Source: Owenweeksia sp963758205 | Lineage (GTDB): Bacteria > Bacteroidota > Bacteroidia > Flavobacteriales > Schleiferiaceae | DNA: 64,000 nucleotides | Reading direction: 5' to 3' | Assembly (NCBI GenBank): GCA_963758205.1 | Contig: CAVWUM010000002.1 | Location: forward strand, 1,178,001 to 1,242,000 | Shown: one piece after another, positions 53,901 to 62,010 of the stretch | Position numbering within the stretch: position 1 is the first letter of the stretch | How the letters are laid out: each line of letters begins with the position of its first letter | Translations under genes and position numbers: made by a program | Notes under the pieces: model-generated | Database searches by the model: none | What the model saw: the letters and a program-made list of their open reading frames with translations, nothing else | What the model was told of the DNA's origin: nothing

Positions 53901-54482
53901 GATTTTGACCTTACCTATGCCCAGGCCTCTTACAACGATTGGGACTCCATGTTTCGCCACGGCTACCTGGAAAAGATTTTCATCTATCGCCTTAAGGATG
54001 CTGATAACTACTATGCTGCTATAGACTATAGCACAAACCCACCATCAATAGACAGGCAGGCAGTTTGGAACACTCCACATTACATATCTTCTTTTCCTTC
54101 GCATGGCTTATACACACATGCCAATAGTACCAGTATACCTAAGCCTGCCGCATACTCCATTCATACTCTTTTGGATGTAATCGGCAATAGCTACCAAATT
54201 GATTATGTGAAATATGAAAATGACAGCGTAGCGGTATTTAAGTACTATGATTTTGCTGAGAAATACTGGACGTATGCCATACGCAGGTACACCAACCACA
54301 ATGGCAAAACCCACAACTTTACCATACCTATACCCAGGGAAGTAAAAAATGTTACGCGCATTGAACCTGTAAGAAATAGTCCGGCATTATCTACCACCAG
54401 TCTTGGTGATATAGACTTTTACACCACCACCATTACAGAAAAGTACTTCTTACTGAAACTTGAAATTGAGCCCGACATTTAA
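50901..54482 (+). CDS. Large secreted protein, possible carbohydrate-active enzyme, family not recognised
   Basis: 1193 residues. Signal peptide (1-18, ending LLSFSQ). Residues 370-520 resemble a discoidin/F5-8C-like binding module (WDVRFEDM, IIEWKYPTSIDSIAIWTGNN, WFRFYASHDMVNWEPL). Residues 560-1070 look like an alpha/beta barrel of the glycosidase type, with KHRGPDGRPVRMLRGGMEDV, FENVAFDFHEYRSTAGG and EVYCSEYGYGHIHGG. The Glu of HEY and of SEYGYG stand where clan GH-A enzymes place their catalytic pair, but I cannot assign a family. The end (KYFLLKLEIEP) is not a T9SS signal, although a terminal beta-sandwich is likely. No sugar-uptake genes lie nearby. Confidence 0.6.
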   Translation: MRKILLIILLMPLLSFSQQSGDTLLLKSPNGTIFGLYITNSGVLEVVNFGLPNAGKPGQQQPSVGFQYSAIVNEAIANNITPPSSGLQALQKVYFDKLDSIGFLEKCDFFYLFINDGSRDFGLINWADPTKYMASALSQPAFDSLLGFSTGSSKGYLNTNYKPTRDAVKYTDGNASYGGYISNVESENGFAMGINSSYDNILRLNFRGNGTFRINNTVNTNFTSPADTNGLFVVNRENQELSLTWRGQILKSVISITPSGLPDEDFYILCQNLGGVANSHSSSSIAMVFAGANTKILAPAVTQYTEDYMASVRNYYGLPSANPQTQKTSALSRDDINSVIDIIQGHESKVVDGELVVLDLYSMLDTSDVKWGTNGELDGVKDTDPVYGWDVRFEDMKQGFKNPVEGIIEWKYPTSIDSIAIWTGNNLNNPNAWFRFYASHDMVNWEPLTDPVNFSFFRRFEYLKSQKKGKYRYFKASRETNDLNGQNNGSVAHNFMKIIPFGSQDEFLRYPEYLSINDLRIRKNTFRETMGVSAYTVDTLNHVVKFANVSQFNNFKRYMARPGDPWGAMLNYFSAYSTIYSSGVKHRGPDGRPVRMLRGGMEDVYEYWRDNGVDFVLERFQLSSDAWLVDSLNQYYVQAGGGDSSVLSSSTIYVTENKFSMPDNIRGEPQVWADTIELQRNLTPYDYREAIYEAYDSSYYPNSGKFTDYLIDKYVEKDKNGNHTGRVSSIHNFMRIPPEALMEMADPDKRFKVLTTPETYELWGDFIFNYTAVTGRNKNIPPEDVYVIKGDSTLIGLDIVDAEAGENEADRDWQGGLAQMPAYAMGMMLSVQYDGHLGLVGGIRENHAVGMHTADPTMKMVLHSTINSDMHRSIMALKWAEYFRQRDMHLTTGTHPYSGLPLTVKFENVAFDFHEYRSTAGGQGSGVLASAKEEYALTPELSTSTEQMLEGLKIIRTLWPDYEVYCSEYGYGHIHGGKFAARKDLIGIPNATGSSYAMDPDFDLTYAQASYNDWDSMFRHGYLEKIFIYRLKDADNYYAAIDYSTNPPSIDRQAVWNTPHYISSFPSHGLYTHANSTSIPKPAAYSIHTLLDVIGNSYQIDYVKYENDSVAVFKYYDFAEKYWTYAIRRYTNHNGKTHNFTIPIPREVKNVTRIEPVRNSPALSTTSLGDIDFYTTTITEKYFLLKLEIEPDI

Positions 54483-54520
54483 AATCGTCAGGCTCAATCC
54501 TCAGTAAAATTATATGGAAA

Positions 54521-55801
54521 CTACCCCTGTTGCTTTGCGGGGTTAATCATTACTTCTTTGTAAAAGCCTTCGGCTAATCTCTTACCTACACTTTTAAAAG
54601 CCTCAATGGTTTGTTTGATATCATCTTCTGTATGCACAGCTGTTGGGATCAACCTCAAAAGAATCATACCCTTAGGTATTACGGGGTATACCACAATTGA
54701 ACAGAAAATCCCGAAGTTCTCCCTTAAGTCCATTACCATTTGAGTGGCTTCTTCTACAGAGCCCTTCATATAAACGGGTGTTACACAACTATTGGTTACG
54801 CCAATATCAAAACCGGCTTCTTTAAGGCTGTTTTGAAGCAACAGTGAATTAAACCACAGTTTCTCCTTAAGTTCCGGCTTGGTTTTCAGTAGTTCGAGGC
54901 GCTTAAGGTTACCTACTACCAATGGCATAGGTAACGATTTGGCAAATATTTGCGAGCGCATATTATACTGAAGAAATTGAATTATGTCTTTATCTCCCGC
55001 AAGGAAAGCGCCTATACTGGCCATAGATTTGGCGAAGGTGGAGAAATAAACATCAATCTCGTCCTGCACACCCTGTTCTTCACCTGTACCGGCACCGGTT
55101 TTACCCTGAGTACCAAAACCATGCGCATCATCTACCAACAGGCGGAAGTTATATTTTGATTTTAGGGCTACAATTTCTTTAAGTAAGCCCTGATCGCCCC
55201 TCATACCAAACACACCCTCGGTAATAACCAAAATACCACCTGTGGTACCTTCTACCATTTTGGTGGCCCGTTGGAGGTTCTTCTCAAGGCTTTCCATATC
55301 ATTATGGGCATATACCAGCCTTTTTCCCAGGTGCATTCTTACACCATCCACAATACAGGCATGGCTTTCAGAGTCATACACCACCACATCATTTCTGTCA
55401 AGCATAGAGTCGATAGCTGACATAATACCCTGGTAACCGAAGTTTACCAATACGGCCTTTTCTTTACCCACAAACTCTGCAAGTTCAGCCTCAAGGCGAT
55501 CATGCAAATCTGTATTACCAGACATCATTCTGGAACCCATAGGGTATGCCAGGCCCCACTGCTCAGAGGCCAGTGCATCTGCCCTGCGCACTTCAGGGTG
55601 CTCCGCCAAACCAAGGTAGTTGTTAATACTCCAGCAAATCACTTCCTTACCGTGAAATGTCATTCTATTGGAGATTTTACCTTCGAGCTTAGGAAATATA
55701 TAGTACCCCTCTGCAGACTCAGCATACTGACCCAGCGGCCCTCGGTTAGTCTTTATTCTCTCAAAAATATCCGTTGTTACAGGCTTCTTTTGTGTTTCCA
55801 T
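54521..55801 (-). CDS. Alpha-oxoamine synthase, candidate cysteate fatty-acyltransferase
   Basis: 426 residues, PLP-dependent AOS family (Kbl, BioF, HemA, serine palmitoyltransferase). INNYLGLAEHPEVRRAD (about 59-75), GSRMMSGNTDLHDRLEAEL, DDAHGFGTQGKTGAGT (PLP-binding Asp and His) and FSTFAKSMASIGAFLAGD with the PLP Lys. It condenses an acyl-CoA with an amino acid. The gene directly upstream is a cysteine-synthase-like enzyme. That pairing is the arrangement of sulfonolipid (capnine) synthesis, where cysteate is made and then acylated, so I favour cysteate acyltransferase over serine palmitoyltransferase or Kbl. Threonine dehydrogenase is 13 kb away, not adjacent. Confidence 0.72.
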   Translation of the reverse strand: METQKKPVTTDIFERIKTNRGPLGQYAESAEGYYIFPKLEGKISNRMTFHGKEVICWSINNYLGLAEHPEVRRADALASEQWGLAYPMGSRMMSGNTDLHDRLEAELAEFVGKEKAVLVNFGYQGIMSAIDSMLDRNDVVVYDSESHACIVDGVRMHLGKRLVYAHNDMESLEKNLQRATKMVEGTTGGILVITEGVFGMRGDQGLLKEIVALKSKYNFRLLVDDAHGFGTQGKTGAGTGEEQGVQDEIDVYFSTFAKSMASIGAFLAGDKDIIQFLQYNMRSQIFAKSLPMPLVVGNLKRLELLKTKPELKEKLWFNSLLLQNSLKEAGFDIGVTNSCVTPVYMKGSVEEATQMVMDLRENFGIFCSIVVYPVIPKGMILLRLIPTAVHTEDDIKQTIEAFKSVGKRLAEGFYKEVMINPAKQQG

Positions 55802-55873
55802 GGTTTGTAAAGTATAAAAATTGTCCTCACCTCCCTGAACGGGGGTTAAGCGAATGCATCACGAGAGGACCCT

Positions 55874-56923
55874 TTAATGGTAATTTTGTGCGTGTCCGTT
55901 AATTTTCTCTACTAATAACTCTTCCTGATGGTTCTCATCCATAAAGCCGTTATCAGTCATCCATTTGTCGTTGTATAAGGTGCTTAGGTATCCGGCTCCG
56001 TGGTCAGATAATATCACCACCACCAGATCATCCGGTGTAAATTCATCCTTCATCCTGTAAAGACCCTCAATAGCAGCACCGGCTGATGGCCCGCCAATGA
56101 TGGCCTCAGTTTTGGCCAGTTCGCGGGCGCGATTCAGTCCGCTGGTATCATCTACCTGAAAAAACTTATCGATTTTATCAAAAAGCACGGTGCCGGGAAT
56201 TATTTTTTTACCCACACCATCGAGCTTATATGATTTTATTTCGTTTTCATCCAAATAACCATCAGTATGATATTTGGTTAGTACAGAACCAAAGGCATCC
56301 ACACCGAAAACCTTAACCTCAGGGTTTTGCTCTTTAAGATACTTTGCGGTACCTGAAATGGTACCCCCAGAACCCACACAGGCAACATAATGAGTAAGTT
56401 TACCTTCAGTTTGCCTCCATATCTCAGGGCCGGTTGTACTGTAATGGCCTTCAATATTGGAGTTGTTGTAGTACTGGTTTACGTAGATAGAATTAGGTGT
56501 GGCTTCGTGCAATACCCTGGCACGGGTATAATAGGATTCAGGATCAGTTGATTTGGCACTTGCCGGACAAACGTGAACCTCAGCACCCAATGACTTTAAA
56601 AAGGCTTGCTTTTCGTATGAGATTTTATCGGTGGCGAAGAAAATGCATTTATAGCCCTTTAGTGCGCCAATCATAGCCAGGCTTCGACCAGTATTACCGG
56701 AGGTAGATTCAATAATGGTTCCACCTGGTTTTAGTCTTCCCTCCTGTTCGGCTTTATTTATGGCGTATAGCGCTATGCGGTCTTTAGCTGAATGGCCGGG
56801 GTTAAAGGCCTCTACCTTAGCATATACACGAGTATTCAGGTCCCTGGAAACATTTTGCAAAAATATAATTGGCGTATTACCAACCATTTGAAGAATGTTT
56901 TCCTTTTCTTCTTTCAATCTCAT
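55874..56923 (-). CDS. Cysteine-synthase-like PLP enzyme, candidate cysteate synthase
   Basis: 349 residues, fold-type II PLP family (CysK/CBS). MVGNTPIIFLQNV, then KVEAFNPGHSAKDRIALYA with the PLP Lys, TSGNTGRSLAMIGALKGYKC (phosphate and substrate loop) and CVGSGGTISGTAKYLKE (PLP phosphate loop). CysK has PSGSVKDR and TSGNTGIALA, so the substrate loops differ. The 40-residue C-terminal extension (WMTDNGFMDENHQEELLV) is also unlike CysK. The acyltransferase gene follows after 72 bases on the same strand. I infer synthesis of cysteate (from phosphoserine and sulfite) for sulfonolipids; ordinary cysteine synthase or cystathionine beta-synthase remain possible. Confidence 0.72.
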   Translation of the reverse strand: MRLKEEKENILQMVGNTPIIFLQNVSRDLNTRVYAKVEAFNPGHSAKDRIALYAINKAEQEGRLKPGGTIIESTSGNTGRSLAMIGALKGYKCIFFATDKISYEKQAFLKSLGAEVHVCPASAKSTDPESYYTRARVLHEATPNSIYVNQYYNNSNIEGHYSTTGPEIWRQTEGKLTHYVACVGSGGTISGTAKYLKEQNPEVKVFGVDAFGSVLTKYHTDGYLDENEIKSYKLDGVGKKIIPGTVLFDKIDKFFQVDDTSGLNRARELAKTEAIIGGPSAGAAIEGLYRMKDEFTPDDLVVVILSDHGAGYLSTLYNDKWMTDNGFMDENHQEELLVEKINGHAQNYH

Positions 56924-57269
56924 AAATCGTGTTTCGGAGCTGTTAAGCGGCCGTAAAAATAATAGCCTTAATTGGACTTAACTAATTCTACCTCATACTA
57001 TTTTATGATTATCAGGCCATATTAGCATTCATTTAATTGATTTACAGCTATTTAATAAACAAAGCGCGCCTTGGGAAAAATTGGAATCCCTTTACTGATA
57101 ATCAATTAATAAGGACAAAATTCTGAATTTTTAGTACAGCCGTAATACTTAAATCATACTGTGGTTATAATTCACTCAATTGAGACTATATGAACCTGGA
57201 GTGTACTTTATCCTTAATATTAAACCAAAAGCACTGTATTATTTAACTTTGCGGAAAACCTTATAGAAT
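56924..57269. promoter_or_regulatory. Divergent control region between the cysteate-synthase-like gene and hppD
   Basis: 346 bases, no gene. TAACTTTG at 57244-57251 is a clean -7 box for hppD, 18 bases before its ATG. A perfect 10-bp palindrome CTCAATTGAG (57175-57184) lies about 60 bases upstream of it and could be an operator. On the minus strand TATTTTTAC (56953-56961) is a weaker -7 candidate for the PLP gene. Confidence 0.5.
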
Positions 57270-58415
57270 ATGGAAACAATATACGATAATTCATCATTGA
57301 AGCTTAAAAAGGAATTTCCCCAGGCAGAGGATTTTCTCCCGCTAAACGGAACTGATTATGTAGAGCTTTATGTGGGTAATGCCAAGCAGGCCGCACACTA
57401 TTATAAAACCGCTTTCGGCTTTCAGCCTCTGGCTTTTGCGGGATTAGAAACCGGTGTGAAAGACCGCGTATCCTACGTGCTGGTGCAGGGCAAAATCAGA
57501 ATTGTACTTACCTCACCACTTAGTAAAGATGGCCCCATAAACGAGCATATAAACAAACATGGTGATGGGGTAAAAAACGTGGCCCTTTGGGTAGATGACG
57601 CAGCCAAAAGCTGGAAGGAAACCACCAGCCGTGGAGCGCAATCCACCTTTGAGCCCAAGACTATTGAGGATGAAAACGGTACGGCCGTACTATCTGCCAT
57701 ACGCACCTATGGCGAAACCAACCACATATTTGTAGAGCGCAGCAATTACAACGGCATTTTTCTTCCGGGATATAAAGCATGGAACCCCGATTACCAGCCT
57801 GGCGAAGTAGGCCTTAAATACATTGACCACATGGTAGGTAACGTGGGCTGGAACGAAATGAATAAATGGGTGGAGTTTTACGCCAAGGTAATGGGCTTTG
57901 CGCAGCTTATTTCTTTTGATGATAAAGATATCTCAACGGAGTACACCGCCCTGATGAGTAAGGTAATGACCAATGGCAACGGCCGTATTAAATTCCCGAT
58001 TAACGAACCTGCGGAAGGCAAGAAGAAATCGCAAATAGAGGAGTACATTGACTTTTACAATGGTGCTGGCGTACAGCACGTAGCCGTGGCCACTGATAAT
58101 ATTATTGAAACAGTAACCCAGATGACTAATCGTGGTGTTGAGTTTCTGAAAGTGCCTGCCGTGTATTATGATGATGTGCTTGACAGGGTTGGCCAGATTG
58201 ACGAAGACCTGGAGCCACTAAAAAAACTGGGCATTTTAATTGACCGCGATGACGAGGGCTACCTGCTACAGATTTTTACAAAACCGGTAGCAGACCGCCC
58301 TACCCTTTTCTTTGAAATTATTCAGCGTAAAGGCGCAAAATCTTTCGGTAAAGGAAACTTTAAAGCTTTGTTTGAAGCTATTGAAAGAGAGCAGGAAAGC
58401 AGGGGAACACTTTAG
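57270..58415 (+). CDS. hppD: 4-Hydroxyphenylpyruvate dioxygenase
   Basis: 381 residues. A vicinal-oxygen-chelate enzyme that converts 4-hydroxyphenylpyruvate to homogentisate. N-terminal repeat (about 25-150: YVELYVGNAKQAAHYYKTAF). C-terminal catalytic repeat (about 185-375) with the three iron ligands: His in YIDHMVGNV, His in GVQHVAVAT and Glu in LFFEIIQRKG. Length and motifs are normal. It feeds hmgA at 48423. The next step (fumarylacetoacetase) is not in the window. A 7-bp tandem repeat starts right after the stop. Confidence 0.95.
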   Translation: METIYDNSSLKLKKEFPQAEDFLPLNGTDYVELYVGNAKQAAHYYKTAFGFQPLAFAGLETGVKDRVSYVLVQGKIRIVLTSPLSKDGPINEHINKHGDGVKNVALWVDDAAKSWKETTSRGAQSTFEPKTIEDENGTAVLSAIRTYGETNHIFVERSNYNGIFLPGYKAWNPDYQPGEVGLKYIDHMVGNVGWNEMNKWVEFYAKVMGFAQLISFDDKDISTEYTALMSKVMTNGNGRIKFPINEPAEGKKKSQIEEYIDFYNGAGVQHVAVATDNIIETVTQMTNRGVEFLKVPAVYYDDVLDRVGQIDEDLEPLKKLGILIDRDDEGYLLQIFTKPVADRPTLFFEIIQRKGAKSFGKGNFKALFEAIEREQESRGTL

Positions 58416-58457
58416 CAGTTGGCAGTTGGCAGTTGGCAGTTGGCAGTTGGCAGTTGG
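58416..58457 (+). repeat. Six tandem copies of CAGTTGG
   Basis: Perfect 7-bp repeats immediately after the hppD stop and before its terminator, outside any real gene. Short tandem arrays of this kind change copy number by slippage. They are in the 3' untranslated part of the hppD mRNA. Confidence 0.95.
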
Positions 58458-58473
58458 CAAAGCTAATCGAGCT

Positions 58474-58510
58474 AAAAAAGCAGTTTGCATTTTGTAAGCT
58501 GCTTTTTTTT
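58474..58510 (+). terminator. hppD terminator
   Basis: AAAAAAGCAG (58474-58483) pairs with CTGCTTTTTT (58499-58508) around a 15-base loop, ending in a run of eight T. Confidence 0.75.
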
Positions 58511-58541
58511 GCACCCTGTAAACCGAACTTTTTGCAAACTC

Positions 58542-59213
58542 CTACTTTTTCCTCTTATCCATATAAATGTAAATACCCAAAGCAATAAGGCTGATACCAC
58601 CTAATATAGAAAAGCCCCAGGTAAGGCGTTCATCGTCTTCGCCCATCCAGGCCAGTAAAATGGTTAGTGGAGTAATGCCCAGCATAGTGGCGGCTATAAA
58701 TCTCCAGAACTTCATTTTTACAAAACCGCCTACAAAGCTTACGGCATCATTACTTAAAAATGGTGAAAGCCTGAAAATGGCTACCGTCCAAAAGCCATAT
58801 TTTGCTAAGAAGCTTGTCATCTTTTCGCGGTTATCGTGGCCTACAATCTTATCAATGGTAACTGTACCCAAAGCCTCGCCCAATATATAGGCAAATACAG
58901 AGGCCAGAAATACGCCCACCAGGCACAACAGCCCGCCCAGCCAGGGGCCATACATCATTATGCTTAATGACATTACCAGCACAGATGGTATAAAAAAAAG
59001 GAATAGCTGAAATAAGAAAGCACCAAGCAAAATCAGGTAGCCAATATCGCGATGGGGCTCCAGAAACCCCTTGATCTTATCCATTTCGCCAGTGCTGAAA
59101 ACCTGGTAAGCTTCGTTTACCCAGCTTTGAAAGCTAGCATCAAAAAAATAAAAAACCACGGCTGTAGCCAGCAGTAGCAGGGAAATTATAACCGGAAAAT
59201 TAGGTCTCTTCAT
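58542..59213 (-). CDS. TVP38/TMEM64-family inner-membrane protein (VTT domain)
   Basis: 223 residues with about six hydrophobic segments. The VTT (SNARE-associated) core includes YGPWLGGLLCLVGVFLASVF, YILGEALG and the conserved FRLSPFLSNDAVSFVGGFVKM (about 153-173). The C-terminus is short and Lys-rich. DedA/VTT proteins are membrane transporters or scramblases, and some recycle undecaprenyl phosphate. The exact role here is unknown. Single gene, divergent from the DUF5686 gene. Confidence 0.85.
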   Translation of the reverse strand: MKRPNFPVIISLLLLATAVVFYFFDASFQSWVNEAYQVFSTGEMDKIKGFLEPHRDIGYLILLGAFLFQLFLFFIPSVLVMSLSIMMYGPWLGGLLCLVGVFLASVFAYILGEALGTVTIDKIVGHDNREKMTSFLAKYGFWTVAIFRLSPFLSNDAVSFVGGFVKMKFWRFIAATMLGITPLTILLAWMGEDDERLTWGFSILGGISLIALGIYIYMDKRKK

Positions 59214-59357
59214 GCATGTATGTCAAAAACAGTAAACTAATTGAAATGCCAAAGGTTTTCATCAACCATTGTAAAAATGGCCAGCAGCGCTTAACTTCAC
59301 CCACAAAGCAACCACATGAGTAAACTGTGGTGTCTTTCAGGTTAACAAAGCCTTTCT

Positions 59358-61865
59358 ATGAAAAAAACTACGCTTCTGCTTCTGCTATTTGCTTTATCAA
59401 CTTCACTGGCCGTGGGTCAGAAATTTACGGTAAAAGGAAAAGTGGTAGATAGTAAAACCGAAAAGCCACTGCCTTTTGTAAACATTACTGCTGATGATAA
59501 AAGAACCGGTACCGCCACTGATATTGACGGTTCCTTTACGCTTACCCTAAGCCAGGGCACGCACGTGCTCAATTTTTCATTTATAGGATATGAAAAGAAA
59601 ACGGCTACCGTTAATCCCCAAACGGGCTACCTGAGGATTGAGCTTTCTGAAATCACCTCGGAGCTGCAGGAGGTAACTATTTTTCCGGGTGAGAACCCTG
59701 CCCATAGAATTATACGGAAAGCGGTGGCCAATAAGGATAAAAACAACCCCGAAAACCTGCCCTCCTTTACCTATAAAACCTACAGCAAATTTACCGCTAC
59801 CATAGATAATGACACCTCTGCCAATGCCATGGATACCATACCACAGGCGGCCAATATGGATAGCCTGATTGCAGAAATGGAGGCCGAAAGGGACACCTCT
59901 GCGGACACTACGAGTGGGATTGACATTGTAGCCCTTATGCAGCAGCAATACCTTTTTATGATGGAAACCGTGACAGAGCGTAAATATCTGCCGCCTTCGC
60001 GGGATAACGAAACCGTGCTGGCTACACGAACATCAGGTTTTAAAAATCCACTTTTTTCCCTGCTCATTACACAGCTTCAATCATTTAGTTTTTACAATGA
60101 TTATATAACTATTGCTGGCGAAGACTTTCTGAACCCCATCACCAAGGGGAGCACCAACCGCTACTTCTTTTTACTGGAAGACACCACCTATAACTCGGCT
60201 GAAGACACAGTATATATTATTTCATACAGGCCCCGGCCCAACTATGGTTTTAAGCCGCTGAAGGGCGTGGTATATATCAACACAGCCGACTGGGCCATAC
60301 AAAGTGTAATTGCTGAACCCGTTGAAAACCAGGGTACCCGAATTTCCATTGAGCAACGTTACAAGCCTTATGCGCCTCACATCTGGTTTCCGGATCAGCT
60401 AAGTGCGGTAATTCATTTTGGATCCATGAAGATCAATGATTTTACACCTGTGGCGCGGGTACGCACTTATCTCAATGATGTAAAAGTGGGAGAGGATATC
60501 GCTAAAAAAGACATTTCGCGGGCGCAGGTTACCATTGATGAACTGGCCGTAACCGATGCTGATAAAATACTGGCTCAATACCGGGTGGATACTCTCTCCG
60601 CCAAAGAGGAGCGCACCTACACCTGGCTCGACTCTGTTAGTAGTGCCGAAAACCTGGACCGTGATTTACAAATACTGCTCACCCTGGCACAGGGTAAAAT
60701 ACCCTTGTGGTATTTTGATATTGACCTCAACCGACTGGCTACCTATAATGAATACGAAGGTTTCCGGCTGGGGCTTGGCGCTCACACCAATGCCCGCTTT
60801 TCGCGCTGGTTTAAAGTTGGTGGGTTTTTTGGGTACGGCTTTAAAGATGAAGTACTGAAGTATGGATATGATGCTGAAGCCACTTTGCATAAATACACCA
60901 ACCTTAAACTAAAGGCAGGCTACGAGTTTGATATTTTTGAAAGTGGTGGTATTGACTTTATTCAGCGGCCCACACAAGGCTTTTTTGCCGATAATTACCG
61001 CAGGCTGTTTATTCCGCAGTGGGATGAAACCTCGCGCTATTACACCTCTTTAACTTTTGACCCCACACCCAAAACCCATCTAAAAATACAGGCACAGCGC
61101 GAAAACCGCTATACCGTTGGCAATTACTTCTTTGATGCTGCTAATACCAGCGATGCCATACTCCAAAATGGCTTCAATTACTTTGAAGTAATTACTGGAT
61201 TGCAATACACACCCAAAGAAAGATATGTAGAGGGCCCCGGCTTTGGCAAACTGGCCTTTGACATCGGCTACCCCATTGTTTTTCTACAATACACCCGCGG
61301 TATTGCAGGGGCTTTTGATTCTGAATTTGACTATGATAAAATAGACCTGCGCCTGGAGCATCGTAAAAAAACCCTGCGCTTTGGCGAAAGCTCCATACAA
61401 ATACAGGGGGGTACCGTACTGCAGGATCTGCCCTATTCCAAACTATATGTAGGTACAGCCAATGGTATTGTTAGTAATGATTTTTGGAAACGATCTTTCT
61501 CCCTGGCCGACCGCAACAGTTTTGAAACTATGCGCTTTAATGAGTTTCTTTCCGATACCTACGGTCATATTATGCTTCGGCAGGATTTTAAATCCCTCCT
61601 TTTCCGAAGGGAAGAATTTGCCCCGCATATTGAACTTGTAGCGCGTGCCATGTGGGGTAGCCTCCGCAGCCCCGTAAAGCATTATGGCCTTAATTCAAAA
61701 GCGCCTGATAAAGGCTATTATGAGGCCGGCCTTGAGCTAAATAAATTACTCACCGAAAATTTACTTTCTATAGGTTTAGGCTTTTATTACAGAATGGGGC
61801 CCTACACCCTACCTACCTTTCAGGAAAACTTTGCACTGAAGATTACGAGTAAGTATAGTTTTTAA
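59358..61865 (+). CDS. DUF5686 outer-membrane protein with carboxypeptidase-regulatory-like domain
   Basis: 835 residues. Signal peptide (1-20, ending AVGQ). Residues 23-105 are a CarboxypepD_reg-like domain (KGKVVDSKTEKPLPFVNITA, DIDGSFTLTLSQGTH, GYEKKTATV) as at the start of SusC-type receptors, but no TonB plug follows. The rest is the DUF5686 region: VTIFPGENPAHRIIRKAVAN, then strand-rich sequence ending in KITSKYSF, a C-terminal Phe typical of barrels. The family is common in Bacteroidota and of unknown function. A polar segment (about 150-180, DTSANAMDTIPQ...DTSADTTSG) is low-complexity. Confidence 0.86.
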   Translation: MKKTTLLLLLFALSTSLAVGQKFTVKGKVVDSKTEKPLPFVNITADDKRTGTATDIDGSFTLTLSQGTHVLNFSFIGYEKKTATVNPQTGYLRIELSEITSELQEVTIFPGENPAHRIIRKAVANKDKNNPENLPSFTYKTYSKFTATIDNDTSANAMDTIPQAANMDSLIAEMEAERDTSADTTSGIDIVALMQQQYLFMMETVTERKYLPPSRDNETVLATRTSGFKNPLFSLLITQLQSFSFYNDYITIAGEDFLNPITKGSTNRYFFLLEDTTYNSAEDTVYIISYRPRPNYGFKPLKGVVYINTADWAIQSVIAEPVENQGTRISIEQRYKPYAPHIWFPDQLSAVIHFGSMKINDFTPVARVRTYLNDVKVGEDIAKKDISRAQVTIDELAVTDADKILAQYRVDTLSAKEERTYTWLDSVSSAENLDRDLQILLTLAQGKIPLWYFDIDLNRLATYNEYEGFRLGLGAHTNARFSRWFKVGGFFGYGFKDEVLKYGYDAEATLHKYTNLKLKAGYEFDIFESGGIDFIQRPTQGFFADNYRRLFIPQWDETSRYYTSLTFDPTPKTHLKIQAQRENRYTVGNYFFDAANTSDAILQNGFNYFEVITGLQYTPKERYVEGPGFGKLAFDIGYPIVFLQYTRGIAGAFDSEFDYDKIDLRLEHRKKTLRFGESSIQIQGGTVLQDLPYSKLYVGTANGIVSNDFWKRSFSLADRNSFETMRFNEFLSDTYGHIMLRQDFKSLLFRREEFAPHIELVARAMWGSLRSPVKHYGLNSKAPDKGYYEAGLELNKLLTENLLSIGLGFYYRMGPYTLPTFQENFALKITSKYSF

Positions 61866-62010
61866 AAAAAATTTTATACCAAGAAACCCTTACACAATAA
61901 GCATTTTGATTTTAATGTAAAAAAAATCATAAATAAATAACTTACAAGTTTTGATTTTATGCCTAAGTAAGATTATTTTCACATAACCATTAATCAAATA
62001 CTTTTTTAAA

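Noticed and set aside
54521..55801. Glycine C-acetyltransferase (kbl) working with the threonine dehydrogenase at 40937
   Set aside because: The gene is 13 kb from the dehydrogenase and is paired instead with a cysteine-synthase-like gene. N-terminal sequence also differs from Kbl as I know it.
48423..58415. hmgA and hppD as one catabolic operon
   Set aside because: Strong terminators and several minus-strand genes lie between them and hppD has its own promoter. They share a pathway, not an mRNA.
58416..58457. CRISPR-like array
   Set aside because: The units are 7 bp with no spacers, so this is a simple tandem repeat.
58266..58514. Minus-strand frame with repeated CQLPTAN peptides
   Set aside because: It is the translation of the CAGTTGG array and the end of hppD, not a gene.
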